Virus record (IMG/VR): IMGVR_UViG_3300032893_002149
Span: 1-25,051 of that record
Reading direction: 5' to 3' (one strand)
Source: a virus
Length of the DNA: 25,051 nucleotides
Part shown: positions 13,379 to 20,887 of the stretch, piece by piece
Position numbering within the stretch: the stretch's first letter is position 1
Layout: every line of letters begins with the position of its first letter
Position numbers and translations under genes: made by a program
The notes under the pieces: model-generated
Told to the model about the DNA's origin: nothing
What the model saw: only the letters and a program-made list of their open reading frames with translations
The model's database searches: none

Positions 13379-15990
13379 CATTTTGTTGACACTTTGTAGT
13401 GGTTTATATATGCAAGAGCTTTTTCCATCCACGTACCCTTTTGGGGAACAATTGTTGCCGATTCTAGAACAAATTCTATCTGCCCAATTCTATAGTTGCA
13501 TGTAGGACAAAGTATTCCTCTGTTGCACTTCCCACACCCTCGTTTTGGACAACAACTGTGATCGTGATCTACTCCCATACGTTTTCTATGAGATTCTTGT
13601 GTAGATCCACAAAGAGCACAGCGATTATTTTGTTCTTTCAGCTTGGTTTCATACCACTCTATCGTAGTGTTATAGAGTTCTTTCATCGCCTTACGACGAA
13701 GATACTCTGGATCTTTTTTGTCTCTCCAATTTTTAAAATACTCGGAACGACACACTCGACACTGAGAATTGAAACCAAATTTTTCTTTCTGAAAAAATTC
13801 CTCGGTAAGAGGTTTTTCTTGCTTGCATTTTCTACACACTCTTGTGTGGTTGGTCATTTCTGCCAATCTCTTACGGTTTGTACCCGTAAGGTCGGACTAT
13901 CGCATCACGCTTTGCTAAGGCGCGTCCTCTCACTTAGTCTCTCAGGCTGCTTTTCGCTTGCCCCTTGTTAGCTTTTAAGCTTTCAAGTCAATCAGAGAAG
14001 ATTTTACTTGCCCATAACCATCTGTCTAGGCAAACATGTGGCTCGTCAAATACGAACCAGAAGCACCGTTGGCCGCATCCGGCACTGGTGCCACGACATT
14101 GCCACCACCGAAGTCATACAACTCCAGAGGAGACAACTCACCCATGTACCAGTTGTCGAGAACAAGCAGGTCCATGCGGTTCGGGGAGAACGTCCACGAC
14201 TTGTGGTAGCGCCGTCCACCGAAGGTGTCGCTGAAGTACTTCTTGGACATATCGAGGGTCTTGTCACCCTTGATGTCCTGAGCATTGGCAATCTGAACGT
14301 TGTACTGCAGGTTCGACTGCGCAAACGCCTGCTCGGGCGGGCCGTACCAGACAGCCGATTTGATGCTTTCAGCATCGGGACCAAGTGCGCGGCCAAGCAG
14401 AACTTCTGCACGCTGCGACAGACCGGGGGTAATTGCCGCACCAGCCAAGTTAATGGTCGGAGTGCTCAAACGTCCCGGATAGGAAGCGCGATTCAACCCG
14501 CCGATAGTGCCAACGTTTGAGTTCACGTCCCATGCCTTGATACCAAGCAGCGATGCGCCGCTGCCATACGTTGCTCCAGACACAACGATGTAGTCGGTGA
14601 CCACAACGTCAGAGGGAAGCGCGGTGCTAAAATACAGGGTATTGCTGGGACCGTCGACATACGAAATCGTAGACGAAGAGACACCACCACCTGTACGCTT
14701 CACACCACCAGTGCTGTAAAACTGAACAACCTGCTGATCACTGAACGCCACTGCAACGTTCATACCAGCAATACTTGCAGTCTGCGCGGCAGGAGACCCG
14801 CCCGACAGGACAATAGTCGCTGTCGAAGGAATCTGATCGATCATGCCAGAACCATCGGCGTTGATCAGACCTTCAATACCCTGCATTGCAGCATCAAGGC
14901 TGTTCTTCATTTCTTGCGCTTTCACGGCAAACAAGCCCTTCTGCTTGCTATCCGTCGATGCCTGCGCCAACCAAGAGATTTCACCAAAATGTTACTTTGT
15001 GTAAAATACATTGCCCCATAAGCAACCTTTTACACACGGGGTAGCATTTCTGTACCCTCTCCGCATCACTACGAAGTTCGGACTATAACTTCTTCAGCCG
15101 TTACTGAAGGTTGTCGTTTAGTCTCTACGGTAAAATCCGCACCATAGTTCCTGTTCATATCTCGAACAGTCTTGATGATTTGTAAATCTCTTTCAGTGAT
15201 TTCTTTTACTCGTTGTCCCTCTTTCCTGCGTTCCAGATACTCAAGGACCAGAGTGGCTTGTTCCTTTTTACCACTAAGAAACTCGCCAACCACTTTCAAG
15301 TAAGCCTTTGCGCTATCCATACCTTGCACATGCACTGCATAAGGACGCTTCTTGGCTTTCTTGTTCCACTCTTTTTTAGGAGTGAACACTTTATGCTTAA
15401 TGCACAAAGTTCTGAGAAGAGATGTTACACTTTCAATTATCAGTGGGTTGGAGTTTGCCACCGCGCATACAAAAACCACAGGAGAATGAATTACATTCAC
15501 ATCAGTTTTTGATTTATGGTAGACAAAGGTAATTGTTCCTTCTCCATCCATAATTCCTGCGAGGTATCCAACTTGCAAATCTGATAATCTCGGATTTCTT
15601 ACCACGGTATTTTCTACACCCATATTTACCTCCATGGAATGCTAGGTCTTCACCGTTATGGACAACTTTTAAACGCCCATGAAATTTTTAGACGTTGAAC
15701 AGATAGATCGGGCTTACCGCGAAAGATGCCCACTGCGAACCGCTACCGCGACCCATAGAGTCGGCGTTACCAGTTCCCTGAGAAATTGCCGCACCAGCCT
15801 GCACCCGGAACGGGACGCGGAATGATGCACGAGTTGTTCCACCAGCAGTAGTCTGGTTAGAAACGGGGACCTTCGTTGCCTCTGCCTTAAAAAGGCTGTA
15901 GGCGGTAGTACCATGGAAGACCAGATCAGGAATCTCTTTTGCAAAAGCTTCCAATTCCACTGCTTCCACAGCGGCTTCTAAAAGTGCCAT
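13299..15990 (-). CDS. Major capsid protein, split by two group I introns: join(15692..15990, 14028..14983, 13299..13378)
   Basis: This is the main shell protein of the head, in the position after portal and scaffold. Exon 1 gives residues 1-99 and two bases of codon 100, exon 2 gives 101-418, and exon 3 gives 420-444, with V100 and Y419 each coded across a junction. The joined frame reads IYLFNV-EISWLAQ at junction 1 and TSHMFA-YNTCFN at junction 2, and closes with YIQNAAVPTV and TAA. Unspliced, exon 1 stops after 100 residues and exon 2 at the TAG 14026-14028, so no intact capsid protein can be made without splicing. An insertion-like beta domain runs roughly 140-230 (SGGSPAAQTASIAGMNVAVA onward), and the conserved-looking FGGRRYHKSWTFSPNRMDLL is near 370. 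The HK97 fold is inferred. AAGAGG lies upstream of the ATG. Junctions come from RNA pairing and frame, not from transcripts. Confidence 0.8.
13378..13857 (-). CDS. Endonuclease VII-type HNH homing endonuclease in intron 2
   Basis: A zinc-dependent HNH endonuclease of the recombination endonuclease VII family, expected to drive intron spread. From the chosen ATG it has 159 residues. Numbered from the longer TTG start at 13866 (162 residues), it shows an N-terminal zinc pair set CRKC (11-14) and CRVC (36-39), a second CALC (83-86), the catalytic stretch VDHDH (99-103), then RGILCPTCN (116-124) and IGQIE. This matches the family pattern DHDH...RGLLC..CN..IG. An extra CCPKRGCGKC lies between DHDH and RGILC, longer than usual and possibly another metal site. 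Neither start has a strong ribosome site. The TGA stop spans the 3' splice junction: its last two bases flank it and one base belongs to exon 3. Confidence 0.85.
   Translation of the reverse strand: MTNHTRVCRKCKQEKPLTEEFFQKEKFGFNSQCRVCRSEYFKNWRDKKDPEYLRRKAMKELYNTTIEWYETKLKEQNNRCALCGSTQESHRKRMGVDHDHSCCPKRGCGKCNRGILCPTCNYRIGQIEFVLESATIVPQKGTWMEKALAYINHYKVSTK
13379..14027 (-). ncRNA. Group I intron 2 in the capsid gene
   Basis: This is a 649-base group I intron candidate. P1: exon end UUUGCCU (14034-14028) pairs along all seven bases with the guide GGGCAAG (14013-14007), with the U-G wobble at the splice site. P10: GUUAU (14018-14014), directly next to the guide, pairs perfectly with exon 3 AUAAC. 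P7 is GACTA (13939-13935) with TAGTC (13899-13895) in the context ATAGTCCG, and ACGC/GCGT between them can form P8. The core lies wholly upstream of the endonuclease ORF, which therefore sits in the P9 region. The intron ends in G at 13379. Confidence 0.8.
14028..14983 (-). CDS. Capsid gene exon 2
   Basis: This exon codes for EISWLAQASTDSKQKGLF through GSYLTSHMFA and ends at the T of GCCT. The frame is open across its 5' end: the residues EISWL precede the first plausible in-frame start codon, which shows that it is an internal exon and not a gene with its own start. Without splicing the frame ends at TAG 14026-14028. Confidence 0.8.
14984..15691 (-). ncRNA. Group I intron 1 in the capsid gene
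   Basis: This is a 708-base self-splicing intron candidate. P1: exon end UUCAACGU pairs with the internal guide GCGUUUAA (15676-15669) with a terminal U-G and one mismatch. P10: AUUUCA (15685-15680) pairs perfectly with the first six bases of exon 2, UGAAAU. The intron ends in G. P7 is GACTA (15123-15119) with TAGTC (15085-15081), in the classic context TATAGTCCG. P8 is CTTCAG/CTGAAG-like, with TTCAG and CTGAA at 15108-15104 and 15097-15093. The homing endonuclease ORF occupies most of it and runs into P7-P8. Confidence 0.8.
15069..15623 (-). CDS. LAGLIDADG homing endonuclease in intron 1
   Basis: An intron-borne DNA endonuclease that would cut intronless alleles and spread the intron by repair. 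The 184-residue protein has one LAGLIDADG motif, GYLAGIMDGEGTITF, at about 19-33, with the acidic catalytic position (DGE). One motif per chain means it should act as a homodimer. The rest has the family's alternating beta and helix pattern (VVFVCAVANSNPLIIESVTS, LLRTLCIKHKVF, RPYAVHVQGMDSAKAYLKVV). I chose the ATG at 15623 because GGAGG lies five bases upstream; an in-frame ATG at 15635 has a weaker site. The last ~18 codons overlap the intron's P7 and P8 elements, so sequence there serves both RNA fold and protein. Confidence 0.85.
   Translation of the reverse strand: MGVENTVVRNPRLSDLQVGYLAGIMDGEGTITFVYHKSKTDVNVIHSPVVFVCAVANSNPLIIESVTSLLRTLCIKHKVFTPKKEWNKKAKKRPYAVHVQGMDSAKAYLKVVGEFLSGKKEQATLVLEYLERRKEGQRVKEITERDLQIIKTVRDMNRNYGADFTVETKRQPSVTAEEVIVRTS
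15692..15990 (-). CDS. Capsid gene exon 1
   Basis: This exon codes for MALLEAAVEAVELEAFAKEI through SPIYLFNV and ends at the T of AACGT. That T forms the conserved U-G wobble pair of P1 in intron 1. Read without splicing, the frame stops at TAA 15688-15690, directly after the junction. Confidence 0.75.
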
Positions 15991-16050
15991 AAAAATATTA
16001 CCTCTTACAGAATAAAGTCGCCTAACAAATCTCTGAGTGATCTGTTTACG

Positions 16051-16311
16051 CTACGCTGAGTCATATCCTGCAAGACAAACACAGTTCCAGCATCGCATCT
16101 CAAAGTACGAGTAAAGCCTTGATGCGTGGTTGGCTATCCACACTCGTTCCTCTTGAATAAACACCTTCATGCATTTTCTTACGATCTCTACTATCTCCAC
16201 GAGTTCTAGTGCCCGACACTTTGATAGAGAATCATAGAGCTTTGTTGCTATTTCGAGATAAATACATCTCCTTAGTATCCATCTCAGAAGATGAATACTG
16301 AGGAGAGACAT
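16051..16311 (-). CDS. Small unknown protein upstream of the capsid gene
   Basis: An 86-residue protein starting MSLLSIHLLRWILRRCIYLE and ending LYSYFEMRCWNCVCLAGYDS-A. It is basic and helical in the first half, and the last 20 residues hold four cysteines. The frame stays open upstream to 16452, but I chose the ATG at 16311 because GGAG lies four bases before it and the longer version would run deep into the previous gene. It begins 13 bases after that gene's stop and fills what would otherwise be a 334-base gap before the capsid gene. I do not recognise the family. Confidence 0.55.
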   Translation of the reverse strand: MSLLSIHLLRWILRRCIYLEIATKLYDSLSKCRALELVEIVEIVRKCMKVFIQEERVWIANHASRLYSYFEMRCWNCVCLAGYDSA

Positions 16312-16324
16312 TGCTCTCCATTTG

Positions 16325-16525
16325 TTAAACTGTTTCTGTTGAAGCCCCACAGTCATTAGCCTGAACCGACAATGAGTTTCCACTGTTAAACGCTTTGACA
16401 GAAATCGTAGCTGTGGGACCATAACCAGAAATAGCAGTGATGCTCCCAACAATTGTTACCTGATCTCCAACGTTCATCGGTTTGCCTGATAGACTGTTCG
16501 CCTGTTGGCCTAAAGTTTGAGACAT
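16325..16525 (-). CDS. Small beta-rich virion-type protein
   Basis: A 66-residue protein with a compact beta pattern: VGDQVTIVGSITAISGYGPT, then ATISVKAFNSGNSLSVQAND. The alternation of hydrophobic and polar residues with glycine turns suggests a small OB-like or Ig-like barrel. It lies between scaffold and capsid genes, where decoration or stabilising proteins are often found. AAAGAG precedes the ATG. The function is inferred only from fold character and location. Confidence 0.55.
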   Translation of the reverse strand: MSQTLGQQANSLSGKPMNVGDQVTIVGSITAISGYGPTATISVKAFNSGNSLSVQANDCGASTETV

Positions 16526-16545
16526 TTATTACTCTTTCTCTGAGC

Positions 16546-17979
16546 CTACTTCCGCCACGTGACGAAGCGGTTACTACCTTTGAGATAAGCTTTGCCCGTA
16601 ACATAAAGCAACTGCTTCGGGTCCTTATCCCAGTCGATAGCGTCCCACGCAGGTTTCTGTGGAACATACTGAGGCTTTCCAGTATCTACCGATTTCTGAT
16701 CGGCCTTTTTCTGTGCCTCAACTTTCTGACTCTTGGCTGCTACTCTTCCTGCAGCGGAACCACCTTTAGCATATCCGGGGTAACGCTGCTGAACAGTGAG
16801 ACGAACAACATCTGCCGCAATACTCTTGAGCTTGGAGGTATGGTACTCAATGATCTTGTTACGATCTGGTTCCTTAGCTCCCCACAAGGCTTTCATCTGG
16901 GCCTGATAATTTTTGTCGCTCTTGAGTGTGGTAAACAGCCGGTCTTTAATCCCTGAAGCTAGGTCCTTTAAAGTTTCTTTAGGAAATCCCTTGAAAAAAT
17001 CCAACTTCAAGTAACCTTTGAGTTCGGCCCCGAGAGCAGTGTTGTCAACCTTGCTGCACTCAGTAGCTACGCCCTTCTGAAATTCCTCTGACTTGCTGGT
17101 CTTAAACTGCTCCTGTTCCTGCAGGAACTTTTTCCGCTCTTCCAAGAGCTTAACACGTTCTGGGTCAAGCTGCTTGCTCTTGGCCGCTTCTGATGTCTGT
17201 TTCAGACCTTTGTACCACTCGTTCATTCCCCCAACAATTTTGGAGACAGATGCGATGGCTGCCTTCAATTGCTCGGGGGTGGCGTTGTCTTCCACCTTCA
17301 GAGCCGTCATAACAGCATTGATAGCGCCATGAAGATTGACCTCTTCAATACCACTTAAAAACTGAGGAGCAAAAGCTTCATACCACCCATCTTTATCGTG
17401 CTTCTTAACGGCTTCAAAAAATCCCGGAGCAAGCTTACCAAGAGAATCAAGCTTGTTCTCGCTTCTCAAATCCTCTACAACATCGTCCCAAAGAGTGCTG
17501 TCTCCTGAATACAGCTTCTGATCACTGGCCTCAACAGCTTTGACCATACCGTTGAGTCTTTCATATCCTTCAGGGCCTCCTACCAAAGAAATGAATTCCT
17601 GAGCTTCCCTCATTTCTTTAACGGTCGGGAAGATTTCTTTAGCAGCATTCCAACGCTCAAAAGAATTGTGCAGTGATTTTACTACTTCAGAATTCTTTTT
17701 GTCAGCGTCTCTCCAACTGCGAAGGGTTTTACGGATAGAATCAGGAGTAGCCTCAACAGGCTTTACGTCTTGCCCCTCTTCCCCCTCTTTACTGACGCCT
17801 TCAGAAGCATCAGCGTCCACTTCTTTTGTTCCCTCTTTATTTTCTGATTCTGTATTCTCTGTGGTTTCTACAACCTCTTCCGTTCCGAGATTATCCAAAT
17901 TCTGTTCTGCATCTACGGAGCTTTCGGTTGTTGCTGCGGCTGAGTCCAATCCCGCGAAGTCTAAAATTGCATCTGCCAT
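16546..17979 (-). CDS. Scaffold-like acidic protein
   Basis: A 477-residue protein between portal and capsid, the place of a procapsid scaffold. The first ~80 residues are strongly acidic and low-complexity (TTENTESENKEGTKEVDADA). The middle is helical and charged (WYKGLKQTSEAAKSKQLDPE, LLEERKKFLQEQEQFKTSKS at ~280-300, probably a coiled coil). The C-terminus is basic and aromatic (GKAYLKGSNRFVTWRK), as expected for a capsid-binding tail of a scaffold. AGGAG lies five bases upstream of the ATG. No enzymatic motif is visible, so it does not look like a fused protease. The role is inferred from position and composition; a virion-internal protein is the alternative. Confidence 0.6.
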   Translation of the reverse strand: MADAILDFAGLDSAAATTESSVDAEQNLDNLGTEEVVETTENTESENKEGTKEVDADASEGVSKEGEEGQDVKPVEATPDSIRKTLRSWRDADKKNSEVVKSLHNSFERWNAAKEIFPTVKEMREAQEFISLVGGPEGYERLNGMVKAVEASDQKLYSGDSTLWDDVVEDLRSENKLDSLGKLAPGFFEAVKKHDKDGWYEAFAPQFLSGIEEVNLHGAINAVMTALKVEDNATPEQLKAAIASVSKIVGGMNEWYKGLKQTSEAAKSKQLDPERVKLLEERKKFLQEQEQFKTSKSEEFQKGVATECSKVDNTALGAELKGYLKLDFFKGFPKETLKDLASGIKDRLFTTLKSDKNYQAQMKALWGAKEPDRNKIIEYHTSKLKSIAADVVRLTVQQRYPGYAKGGSAAGRVAAKSQKVEAQKKADQKSVDTGKPQYVPQKPAWDAIDWDKDPKQLLYVTGKAYLKGSNRFVTWRK

Positions 17980-18012
17980 GAGTCTCCTCTTGAGTCTTCT
18001 GAGTCCTGAGTC
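17979..18012 (-). promoter_or_regulatory. GACTCA-repeat leader of the scaffold-like gene
   Basis: Four copies of GACTCA (plus-strand TGAGTC at 17979-17984, 17991-17996, 18000-18005 and 18007-18012) lie between the hairpin and the start codon. The last overlaps the ATG, and the Shine-Dalgarno AGGAG sits between the last two. The pattern GACTCAGAAGACTCA is repeated exactly before the gene starting at 10136. A shared translational or transcriptional leader is inferred. Confidence 0.45.
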
Positions 18013-18014
18013 AA

Positions 18015-18046
18015 CGATAGGGGCCTTATATTAAGGCCCCGTATCG
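18015..18046 (-). terminator. Strong hairpin between portal and scaffold genes
   Basis: GGGGCCTTA (18020-18028) pairs perfectly with TAAGGCCCC (18032-18040) around a TAT loop. CGATA/TATCG continues the stem after a one-base bulge. It starts four bases after the portal stop codon. No U-tract follows on the minus strand (TTGACTC), so it may be a partial terminator, an mRNA-processing or a stability element that sets scaffold and capsid expression apart from the portal. Confidence 0.6.
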
Positions 18047-18049
18047 GCA

Positions 18050-20656
18050 TTACTTGTTCTTCAACGCATCCGGTATGGTCTTCTGGGCCACCTTCTGCTG
18101 CAGTTGGTCCTTCGCATGCTGAGCAAAGTCTTCTGGAGTAGCGGTGATACCAAGTTTAGCCAAGGCTTGAATTGCCGCGTTAACCGGGAGCTTATCTACT
18201 GTAGTAGAAATACTCTCGGAAGGCGGTTTTTGTGGAGGTGCGTTTTCTGCGGCGATTTTCTTAGCCATCGCCGTGTGTTCCTTCCAGTGCAAGTAAACAT
18301 TTTCAAAAGATGCTTTTTGCGCTGGTGTTCCGTGCTTAAACTTCTGGCCTTCGGCTGAGTTCATCCATTGGAAACATGTATCTGCTTCTACGGCGTGCAA
18401 CTCAGATTCATCCTGAGCAATTGGTACGCTGCTCATTTTAGGCTGGGAGTTTTGAAGCTGCTGAACCTGCTGTGTAAGCACCTCAATAACTTGCTGAGCT
18501 TCAGGAGGTATTTCTTTCCCCTGAGTCTCATCCTGTTGAATTCCTTCCAGAGACTGTTGGAGCGTGTTTTTAAGCTCTAACAATTTTGGATTATCTACAG
18601 GTGCCTCACGAAGCAGGGCTTCAAATTCTGCTTTTTGCTTCGTTACCGAGGTAGCTCCCGGAACTTTAAACTGCTTCATCCTTATCCCGTCCGCGAGGAT
18701 AGGTAAGTTAGACGGAGAGAACAACCATTGAGCAATTCCCGGATTGTTGGTGCTCTCTTGCACCATCTCCATCAATCTATTTTGTCTTTGCTCCCAAGAT
18801 TCGGGAAGGGCTGGATTGCTCTCTGCATAACAAAGAACATTCCCTGCCGCTAAGTTAGACGTGTTGACAGTGACATTGCCTACGTTTGGGATGTTCTGAG
18901 AAATTTGTTTTCCTTCTCTGCATTCCTTCGCGCACTTCACTGCCTGTCTAGCGGCGTCTGCGAACATGTCTTGGACGTTATTCCAAGGACATCCCACTCT
19001 TTGAAGAGCCTGATCTCTTTGGATTTCTATACCACCCACTGTATCAGTATTTGTTGCTGCCCCGAACAAGGAAGGCATAGCTCCAGAGATCTCTTCAGAC
19101 AAACCAGAAACAAACCATTTGATGAAATCAGGCAATGCAGCCTGTGGCTGAGGAGTATCCTCTACCATGATGTACTGGTCTCTAGCAGTAAGCCCCGGTT
19201 GCGGTAAGAATGGGCCGGAACTTCCCGGCATATTCGGCTGCTTAGCTAAAGCCTCTACGTCAAAGGCATCAGAGTTGTACCATTTCTTAGGTACTGTCCT
19301 CTTAAAAAAGTCATCCATCAGATCAACCCAGTCATTGATACGCTTCTGTAGCGCAATCAATGCCTGACCCATGGCTCTTCGGTTTTGTCCTTTTCCCGGC
19401 CAAGGATGACCTATGACAAGGTGGTCGTCCATGTTTTCATTACGAGCGAAGGCAAATTCTGGCCCAGCTTTTGCAAGCAAACATCCATCAGGAAATTCTT
19501 CTAGAAGCTCAGCCTTTACTGCATCAGTAATGCTGTCATCAAGGAAGAACGATGGTCTAAACCAAGTATACCCAATAGTTGTGTGACGGGCTAATGAATC
19601 ACCTGTAACAAAGGCCCCAATTACTGCTTGCCTAACGTTCTCTCTGGCGATACGGTCTAGTTGTGCCTCAGAGTTCCCATCTGATCCAACCTTGATCTTG
19701 TCTGCTATCCACGGGAAGGTGGCTCTGGCTACCGCTACGTCTACCTCAAACCTGAGTTGAACCCACGGCATATCTTGAAGATTATCCACAGCTATCGGAC
19801 ACTTATGGTCAATTTTTCCGTGGCAAGTAGTGATCTCTTTTCCAAGAGGCTTTCTACTAGACGTGGAATTTTCTATAGTGTTGGCTGTTCCATCCTCTGG
19901 AGGCTCTTCCTGATCTTTCTCTGGGACTTCCCCTTCTTCAGGGGAAATGATGGCATCCAGTAAATCTTCTTGCCCCTCTTGCCCCGTGGGTGCTCCATCA
20001 GCGTCGAATAATTCTTCTGCTTCGGGGACCTCTTCTTCGAACCCGTATTGCTGACCGTTCAATTCATATCGCGTCCATAAAAGAGCACGGTCTTCATTCC
20101 AGAAAATTCTGGCACAATCAACCAGCAGGGCGTGCATATTGACATTACGCTGCCAGATTAATTTGAATCGATCTGCTTCTTCAGCCGCGATAATATCGGG
20201 AGAATATTCTGGGTTGACTGGGAAAAATTCCTGCTTAGGTATTTCCCTAGATAAAGCCGCTACAATGATGTCACCTTTTGGACCGTACACATTGGTCTCA
20301 TAAATCGCAGAGTTATTCTGCTGCTGATTAGGACCAAACCCTGTGCCATTTCCCGGAAGCTGCCATCCACCTTGTCTTGCCCGAAGTAGATGCTGATATC
20401 CCCTATCAAAATGAATTGCTTCCCATGCTTGCTCAATCTCTAAACGACGCGCAGCCACATCTGTCTTTGTTGCAATGTTATCTAGCCCCATTAAAGCCGC
20501 TTTAGCTGCGGGGGTGAGATTGGCAAACGGTTCTGGACTGTAAGGAAAAGGTGCCAAGATACCTACGGGGCACTCATTGGGATTTTCTGTAGCATCTTTG
20601 AACGGTGTTGGTGTAGACGCTGCCGAGGGCACCGTGTTTTCATTGATCTCAGGCAT
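18050..20656 (-). CDS. Portal protein (large variant)
   Basis: An 868-residue protein in the portal position: after the terminase, before the scaffold and capsid genes. The portal is the dodecameric ring at the DNA-entry vertex. Residues ~80-180 include IEQAWEAIHFDRGYQHLLRA and IYETNVYGPKGDIIVAALSR. An acidic, probably disordered insertion (EEEVPEAEELFDADGAP and onward) lies at about 205-265. A helical core follows with RRAMGQALIALQKRINDWVD and the PxLFGAATNTDTVGGIEIQRDQALQRVG segment, a typical portal-like stretch. The Gln-rich C-terminal ~200 residues look helical (VIEVLTQQVQQLQNSQ). It is longer than most portals, as in some podovirus-like phages. GAGAGGA precedes the ATG. The call rests on length, order and overall character rather than a single catalytic motif. 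Confidence 0.75.
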   Translation of the reverse strand: MPEINENTVPSAASTPTPFKDATENPNECPVGILAPFPYSPEPFANLTPAAKAALMGLDNIATKTDVAARRLEIEQAWEAIHFDRGYQHLLRARQGGWQLPGNGTGFGPNQQQNNSAIYETNVYGPKGDIIVAALSREIPKQEFFPVNPEYSPDIIAAEEADRFKLIWQRNVNMHALLVDCARIFWNEDRALLWTRYELNGQQYGFEEEVPEAEELFDADGAPTGQEGQEDLLDAIISPEEGEVPEKDQEEPPEDGTANTIENSTSSRKPLGKEITTCHGKIDHKCPIAVDNLQDMPWVQLRFEVDVAVARATFPWIADKIKVGSDGNSEAQLDRIARENVRQAVIGAFVTGDSLARHTTIGYTWFRPSFFLDDSITDAVKAELLEEFPDGCLLAKAGPEFAFARNENMDDHLVIGHPWPGKGQNRRAMGQALIALQKRINDWVDLMDDFFKRTVPKKWYNSDAFDVEALAKQPNMPGSSGPFLPQPGLTARDQYIMVEDTPQPQAALPDFIKWFVSGLSEEISGAMPSLFGAATNTDTVGGIEIQRDQALQRVGCPWNNVQDMFADAARQAVKCAKECREGKQISQNIPNVGNVTVNTSNLAAGNVLCYAESNPALPESWEQRQNRLMEMVQESTNNPGIAQWLFSPSNLPILADGIRMKQFKVPGATSVTKQKAEFEALLREAPVDNPKLLELKNTLQQSLEGIQQDETQGKEIPPEAQQVIEVLTQQVQQLQNSQPKMSSVPIAQDESELHAVEADTCFQWMNSAEGQKFKHGTPAQKASFENVYLHWKEHTAMAKKIAAENAPPQKPPSESISTTVDKLPVNAAIQALAKLGITATPEDFAQHAKDQLQQKVAQKTIPDALKNK

Positions 20657-20670
20657 CCTATTCCTCTCTA

Positions 20671-20886
20671 TTACTTGTTCAAATTACGCGCAAAATTAGA
20701 TTCTTTGCGTGTCTCACCGCTGTATTTGCCTTTGGGAGCGCTCATCACATGCCGCGCATATTCCAAAGCAGAATCATAACCAGCAGCGTTGGCTTTTTCC
20801 GTCAACTTACCTTCGGTGCCCTTTTTCTTTATGTCTTCAGCGGCCTTCTGCGCCCACTTTTTCTTTCTTCCTAATCCTCGCGTCAT
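20671..20886 (-). CDS. Small basic protein of unknown function
   Basis: A 71-residue lysine-rich protein (MTRGLGRKKKWAQKAAEDIK) with a likely helical middle (LTEKANAAGYDSALEYARHV) and a polar C-terminus (YSGETRKESNFARNLNK). A GAGAGG site lies 11 bases upstream of the ATG. It lies directly before the portal gene. Size and charge would suit DNA or virion binding, but that is only a guess from composition. Confidence 0.6.
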   Translation of the reverse strand: MTRGLGRKKKWAQKAAEDIKKKGTEGKLTEKANAAGYDSALEYARHVMSAPKGKYSGETRKESNFARNLNK

Positions 20887-20887
20887 C

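Noticed and set aside
13386-13412. Plus-strand TTGACA with a TATATA/TATATG box
   Set aside because: Spacing is only 13-15 bases, it lies inside the intron 2 endonuclease gene, and no plus-strand gene follows.
14026-14970. Reading capsid exon 2 as a free-standing 314-residue gene
   Set aside because: The apparent start is a TTG with no ribosome site, and the frame is meaningful upstream of it (EISW before LAQ) right up to the intron boundary.
15688-15990. Reading capsid exon 1 as a complete 100-residue protein
   Set aside because: It stops one codon after a perfect group I 5' splice site, and its continuation is found in exon 2.
16312-16452. Upstream extension of the 86-residue gene to 133 codons
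   Set aside because: The extension lies out of frame over the preceding 66-residue gene, while the ATG at 16311 has a good GGAG site.
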